Shown here: positions 58,029 through 64,000 of the stretch, piece by piece
Layout: the number at the start of each line of letters is the position of its first letter
How positions within the stretch are numbered: the stretch's first letter is position 1
Assembly: GCF_000787575.1 (NCBI RefSeq)
Contig: NW_012236521.1
Span: 514,924-578,923, forward strand
Length of the DNA: 64,000 nucleotides
Source of the DNA: Acytostelium subglobosum LB1
Taxonomy: Eukaryota > Evosea > Eumycetozoa > Acytosteliales > Acytosteliaceae
Reading direction: 5' to 3'
Notes under the pieces: generated by a model
Seen by the model: only the letters and a program-made list of their open reading frames with translations
Told to the model about the DNA's origin: nothing
Database searches by the model: none
Position numbers and translations under genes: made by a program

Positions 58029-61000
58029 ATGGACTTCTTTAGACTGTTTCAGAAGGATCCATCTCTGAATCAACGACCAAAGGATGAACTGAATGATCAG
58101 ATTCGTTTCGTTGTATGTTTGATTGATTGAATGATTGAATGAATGAATGTATAAGACTGACTGAGCTCATCATAATATATACATAGGCATACCAGAACTC
58201 ATGTACAGTACTGTTTGATACACTTCAGATCGATGCAGTAAAGACAAAACAGCAACAACAACAACAGCAGAGTAATAGTGGAAGTAAACAACAACAACAA
58301 CAACAGCAACAACAACAACAGCAACAACAGGCTGCATTGTCAAAGTCATTGGGAAAGGTTGAGATGCTCAAGGAGATGATGTTTGGAACAGTGCCACTCA
58401 ATATACAGGGCACCACATCAAAGATACACTATCTACCCGAGAGCCATCAGATGCTCTTGACCAAGTTGTTCACACTCAATCTCAGCAGGGACGAAGGGGC
58501 ATCTTCATCAACCTCACCCTCACAGCTGACCGCCTCCACTACAGACGTCGCAGGCGAGCAGAACACCTCCGCCACAACTTCGCTCAAGAAGCTTCCTGCC
58601 ACACATCAATCAACCACCGATCTGCCAACGCTCGAACATATCAGTAGCATTGGCAATGGTAATGGTAATGGCGGTTGCAATGGTATCAGTACGACTTCTA
58701 CCACAGCAGCAGTGGCACAGACTGAGGAGAGTGATAGCAGTACGGGCAACAATAAGAGTGAGGGCGATCTCACTGGCGTCACTGGACAGAGCAAGCTGCC
58801 GCGCGGTGGCACGCTGGTGCCATCAAAGACAACGGACAACCTGCAGATACCACAGTTCTCTCAGTCGACTAGACATCGATCAAGTTCGACAATGGGACGC
58901 ATGCGTCCACCCATGGCTGCCCCCAAGGTCAAGAAGATTACTTTGTCAATATGTGTCATCTTTGGACCTCGTGACAGTGCCATTGGCGCACCGGCAGTAC
59001 CAGCTGGTTCCACGACCAGTGCTGGAGCCACACACTACGACAAGGACACAATATCTCGATTCCATCAGTTCATCATCACTCACTACATCCTGATCGACAT
59101 GAGGATACAACCAATCATCAAGTTACTCAAGAATCAGATATACTCTCGTGTCACACAGATGGCTCATGCCTCAGTAAGTTCGAGTTGATGATTGATTGAT
59201 CGATCACATGATCTAACACACACACAAACAGCTGTCTGGATATGGACTTAGCGAGATCAATCAGATATTCAAAGAGGTAGAAGGCTTTAGAGAATATATT
59301 AACAACCTGTACTATGCACCAAGACTTGAGGTAAGTTGGTTCGAGTGAGAGTTGCCGCCCAAGTCCTTCACATATACTCACACGATCACGATCCACATCC
59401 ATCCATCCTTGACAGAAACCACTGTGGCTTGACACACTATGCTATCCAAGCACAAGAAGACAGACCTACGTAGTCCTCTTTGAGAACCTGCGAGAGTTAC
59501 TACCATCACTAAACACAGCCAAGACCAAATAGTAAGTCTGATTGGACCTTGACACCATCTTACCCTCGCTCACTCACTCATTCAATCAATCAATCACTCG
59601 ATCATGATCATGTAGCTTCTTATCCAACTTGATAACGGCAGTGTTGACATATAACATCACTTGGATGACGAATATCATTTCGTCACCAGAGTCAACATCA
59701 TTCAGATGCTCAAACGAACGTTGTAACTCATTCATCAACTTTGAGAGTCAGTTCTTGAATCAACTGTCTGAACTCTATGGCTATGCAGGCTGTCTCAATC
59801 CAGGCTGCAAGAACAATAAGGCATCATACCGAATGACCAAGGCCATTATAGTATGTCCGCGTGAGGACGAGGCCAAGAAGCTGCTGCAGATCGTCAGCTA
59901 CTTTTGGCGCTCTTTCGAGCTGATACTCAATCGTCAGAACATCGACTTTATTCCACAACTCTATCATCCAAGCGAGGATAACTCACGACCACCTCACTCA
60001 CATGGTCAGGCGATACCAAATGGAACGCCTGGCAGTGGTGGCGAGCAGACGCTGTCCTCTTCCACATCGCCCAAGTTCGACTCACATCACAACAGCCATC
60101 ATCACACATTCTCTACATCACCAACGACCGCCTCCATGCAGAATGGCAAGGCCAACACACTTATCCCTCCAAAGAACACATCATCAACTACTACCACCCA
60201 TCAGAGCAAGTCAGCGACAACTGGCGGCAGCAACAACCCAACTACCAAGCAACAACAACAACAACAGCAAGGAGCAGCAGCCAACACGAACCTCTTTGAG
60301 TTTGGATCGATTGAACCAAGTCTGCCCGCACACTTCCAGAACCTATCTCGCTCATTGTTTGGAGCACATTCGAACAAGTACATCAGTGATATGGCAGTGA
60401 TGTCAGTGCCCAAGTACGACTTCTTCCCCAAGCTCATCGATGATCTCAGACTTTGGAACGATCACAATCCATTCCCAACACGACCCAAAGAGACCATTGC
60501 AATCGTTGGTGATGTCTCCAAGTAGTATGTATATCACAATCAATCAATCACATCACATCGGATCACTGACTTGACATCATTCCATTCAGTTCATGTGATA
60601 TAGTAGTTGTCAGTCGAGACAATATGATGAGTGATTCCAATCCAGTGGTGGTCAATGGTACAACGTACACTGATATTCAGATACTCAAGGGCAAGCATTC
60701 GGAATACGTCTCTGCCACTCTTACATCATTGGTCTACTTTTGGACAATTGGAATGCCTCCAGAGTCTGTAAGTTTGATTCTGATCAATCACACCATACTT
60801 TGATGTCACTAACAATCCAATCCAAACAAACGATTAGTGTATTGCATACTTGGAGGATAAGTTAGGAGAACTGTTCCTAAAGACATTGACATACCATGAG
60901 ACACTCAGATACTATGTGACAATCAATCAACCAATTCCATCCAATATCAACCTGTTGCCAACTGGTGTCTCGCTGCCACCCTCTGCCACACCATTGGCAA

Positions 61001-61216
61001 CACCCATTGCCTCTCCACATGCATCATTCCCCAACTACCAAGCACTGAAACAACAGTAAGTCCATGGACAACTAAGTCGCAAACAATCAGATAACTAACC
61101 ACCTACATCTACATCATCAATCAATCAATAACAGAATAAGCGGAGATCAATTACTTTTTGAAAGTATCTACACCTATTTATGTGGATGTCAAAGAGCGGA
61201 GGTAGATAAAGCATAA
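58029..61216 (+). CDS. fnip: Folliculin-interacting protein (FNIP) homologue
   Basis: About eight exons, from ATG 58029 (MDFFRLFQKDPSLNQRPKDE) to TAA 61216. Landmarks: IRFVAYQNSCTVLFDTLQID (FNIP N-terminal strand and the uDENN/longin start), then a poly-Gln insert, MLKEMMFGTVPLNIQGTTSK, IHYLPESHQMLLTKLFTL, and KKITLSICVIFGPRDSAIGA. Later exons have WLDTLCYPSTRRQTYVVLFE, CNSFINFESQFLNQLSELYG (cysteines), CDIVVVSRDNMMSDSNPVVV and, near the end, YLCGCQRAEVDK. FNIP with folliculin forms a GAP for RagC/D and so signals amino-acid state to TORC1 at the lysosome. The FNIP name here means folliculin-interacting protein and not the FNIP repeat. In dictyostelids the role is inferred. Several introns are packed with CAAT/CATT repeats. 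Confidence 0.82.
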
Positions 61217-61540
61217 CGCGCGACTCACTTACACGATCGTCAATCGGTATTGTGGGCTCTACAAAGGTGATCAAAACTCTTTCCATTTTTGCAAATATCT
61301 TGGACCTTTTTTTGGGTCCACTTATCGCGGAGGGCTCGCGGGCCTAATGGGCGGGCGAGATCATTGAGGTCATCAATTTAAACGGAGTTTCAGGGATCGT
61401 CCTCAGATCTTTGCACACTTAATGGTGTTTGTACATGACATGTCTTCAACCATCACTTTGTTGACATCCGACGAGGACATGATGATGAATCATCATTAAA
61501 CATCTTTCACTTTTATATATACATATACACAGATAATATA
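61217..61540. other. Intergenic, no gene seen
   Basis: 324 bp between the FNIP stop and the next gene. A short hairpin TGGACC(TTTTTTTG)GGTCCA lies at 61301-61320, and a GC-rich block follows at 61325-61360. The leader ends with TATATATACATATACAC near the start codon. Confidence 0.4.
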
Positions 61541-64000
61541 ATGAAGAGTAACACAACAATATTACTTGTGTTATTTGTAGTAGGATGTATGGCGGTTGGA
61601 TACGTCAATGGACAGTTGGTCGAATCAAGGATCAATGTGAATTACTTGAATGCAACAAGTTGTAATGTCAAGATTATGTTGTTGGTCAATCACACTGAAA
61701 CAATAACAACACTTACTATCAATCGTAATAATGGTGCTGAAACTATTAATGTCGGTAGTAATAACTTTTTGTTGAATGGATTGCAACATATCAAATTCGT
61801 CGATCAAGTCCAAACATCACAATCACCAATCAATGCTGTTGGCACACTCGTCGACACACTTACAGTCGCCATCCCATGGTCCGCCTCCTATGACTGTCAA
61901 CGTATGTGTATCAATGATCATAAAGCCTTGGATTGTTAGACTAACTCAATCGATCATTCACTGGAACTATTCCATCACTCCATCACTTAATAACACTCAC
62001 TCACTCAATCACTCAAACAATAATGAAACAATCCTGGAATTCTTCCATTCACTCGATCACTCACTCAATCTATTTAATCAATCAATCGATCATTCACTGG
62101 AACAATTCCATCACTCAATCACTCAACCAATCACATATAAACAGAATTGCCACAAACACTATCAGTTAGCCAGTACACAGGACCCTTTGTTAGGAATAGA
62201 GTGGTACCTACTATATCACAAGAGATATCCACTTCTGATGTATTCCAGACAGTCGTGATGATCAATGATGTGTTTAGGAGCGCCAACAATGGAGATTACT
62301 ATTGTTCCACCAATCTGTTTGCATGTGGAATCGCACCCCTTCGACCAGCCGGCCCCACCTCCTCCCTCTTCCAACTATTCGTCTATCCAAATCAACTGGG
62401 CAACAGTTATGACTACACCCAGCCCATCACAATCACCGTCACCAACAATGGCAGAGCAGCCAACGTTAACTTCCCACCACTAACCAACAATACCAGTAGC
62501 GCGACTCAGACCTGCTTACTATTCAACAACAACTTTGGTACAGGTGTTGTACCCACTCGATACAATCCAATCTACACGACAATGATCACATCACATCCCG
62601 GAGCCACCTACTTTCTCCAGCGCAACATCACCGGTGATCAATTTGGATTCTTCAAGGTCATCAAGCCAGTTCAAAACACTCAAGATGGTCTTATTCATAC
62701 ATTAGCACTTGCACAAGTTGATGAGAAGCAGGAGATAAGCCTCAAAGAGGCCCTCAGCTCTCAAACAGCGTCGGTCATGTCATATGACCAAGCAACTCGT
62801 AAGTGCATGCACTAGAGTCGACTCAAGTAGCATGATCCATAACTTACCAATCATTCAATCTTTCGATCAATCAGTCAATCCACCTCAACCAGTTGTCTCG
62901 ACTTCGATGGGCGCCATTCTGACCTTGGACATTAGGTATAATATTATAATCACATTACCAAGCTATAGACAATGTACCTTTTCACCATTGAGCACTTATG
63001 GAATGGACACCAACTTCACCTATCCATTTGGTGTATCTCATGTTTCCAGTGGCGGCATAACCAAACTATCCTTCTCATTCTACGCCAGTAGATATATCCC
63101 CGACTCTGCGCCACCCAAACAACTCGACTGCTACTTTGGCAGTCCAAGTATACCATTCGTATCAGGTTCCACATTTAATCTTCGTAAGTACTATCATTCA
63201 TTCAATCAATGATCACAATTATTCACTCATTCAATGACTAGCCGACACTACTCCACCATCAATTCAAACATTGGAATTGGTACCTGTTGGAGGAAATAAG
63301 TACTTGTTGCGATCCACTTTGGGCGATAATGAATCTGGATTCGTCAGGATGTTGTTGTTCTTCTCATCTGGTGAACTGTATAGTCTGGATCACACTGATC
63401 GTTATCAAGGTAGTTCACAACTGGGAAAGTATGAGAAGTTAGTTACACTGAACTGTCCATCTGGTGAGCAACCCAAGTACTCTGCCTTCATCTTTGACAA
63501 GAAACAAGCAGCCATCATGGATTTCGGATATAATGCTGGATCATTCGGACATCCATATGGGTTCACAACCTCTCAATGTATGTACATATTCCATCACTCA
63601 CTTGGATGGATGACTAACCAACCAACTCACTCACCTACCCTAGTTGTGATTGGAGCTGAAGATCTGTCAGTGTTCTACTTTGATAATTATTTAATGAATG
63701 TTAGTTCAACTCACATGGTCAACACATTGTATCTCAACTCAACAAAGATTATACCATCATGGATAGTGACTTTGGTTTATGGTTCAATTGCAGAGAATCA
63801 ATATTATGAAGCTGCAGCAACATATGATGTTAAGAGATCACTCTTTGTCATACAGTTCATGGTACCTGGCAAGACAATGACAAGACAAATGCAATACTAC
63901 ATCAGAGTACAATTGCCAGGTGACAACTTCTACCTCCCCTCAACCAATACCCAAGGTTTATTCGCCGCTAACCTAATCTCCAGTGACCTCATCATGAAGA
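61541..64000 (+). CDS. comC-like secreted or transmembrane receptor, N-terminal part, cut by window end
   Basis: At least five exons: 61541-61901, 62145 to about 62798, about 62874-63182, about 63242-63576 and about 63643 to the edge. Signal peptide: LLVLFVVGCMAVGYVNGQ. The ectodomain is Asn/Ser/Thr-rich, with glycosylation sequons (YLNATS) and beta-sheet-rich stretches such as TYPFGVSHVSSGGITKLSFS and DYGYNAGSFGHPYG-like ends. The same stretch 'YPFGYGAG' occurs in the receptor at 48689-53120 (SYPFGYGAGTLSSY), which suggests a shared domain and a paralogous pair. The EGF modules and membrane segment expected of the family lie beyond the window. Introns here contain abundant CAATCAATC/CACTCAATC tracts, one of them (61902-62144) unusually long. 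Confidence 0.75.

Noticed and set aside
61301-61320. Hairpin TGGACC/GGTCCA as a terminator
   Set aside because: A six-base stem is weak, and nuclear protein-coding genes in this setting end by polyadenylation rather than by such hairpins.

Overview
The window looks like nuclear DNA from a dictyostelid social amoeba. I cannot resolve the genus. The evidence is: long poly-Asn, poly-Gln and poly-Asp runs in otherwise ordinary proteins; short AT-rich introns (about 50-130 bp, mostly GTATGT or GTAAGT to AG); compact intergenic DNA; and dictyostelid-style families (TKL kinases, secreted ricin-B/DUF3472 proteins, comC-like EGF receptors, B-box proteins, RasGEFs). Base composition is much less AT-rich than in Dictyostelium discoideum. 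I saw no tRNA, rRNA or CRISPR array.

Layout. 1-9.4 kb: 3'-truncated spastizin-like gene (-), DCAF11 (-), RIC8 (-), a divergent mitochondrial ribosomal-type gene (+) and an unidentified 681-aa protein (-). 9.4-13 kb: a TKL kinase (+) facing a histidine phosphatase (-). 13.2-16.7 kb: a 5'-truncated LINE on the minus strand with a poly(A) tail and a 7-bp target-site duplication. 17.1-27.2 kb: VPS51 (-), a DUF4504/C1orf74-like gene (+), two secreted proteins (-), a B-box/propeller gene broken by a frameshift with a B-box relic beside it (-), and MPDU1 (+). 27.2-38 kb: transportin (-), a poor 1.7-kb gap, a BK/Slo-type potassium channel (+) and a two-membrane-segment protein (-). 38-44.3 kb: a single-exon gene that resembles a conserved giant-virus protein family (-), a partial SET-like reading frame (+), a protein kinase (+) and a TBC1D12/14-like RabGAP (-). 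44.3-48 kb: an AT-rich island with a decayed F-box-like fragment, SMU1 (-) and a four-EF-hand protein (-). 48.7-64 kb: a comC-like receptor (+), a RasGEF (+), folliculin-interacting protein (+), and the start of a second comC-like receptor that runs off the end.

Most genes are single-copy eukaryotic housekeeping or signalling genes and show no operon logic. Several (spastizin, VPS51, TBC1D12/14-like, FNIP) act in endolysosome or autophagy traffic, but nothing shows that this grouping is more than chance. The least ordinary stretches are 38.4-40.1 kb (virus-like protein plus SET fragment), 24.4-25.9 kb (B-box decay), 44.4-45.0 kb (AT island) and the recurrent CAAT/CATT tetranucleotide tracts in introns. 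Exon boundaries were worked out by hand from splice signals and reading-frame continuity. Spans are more reliable than individual junctions.
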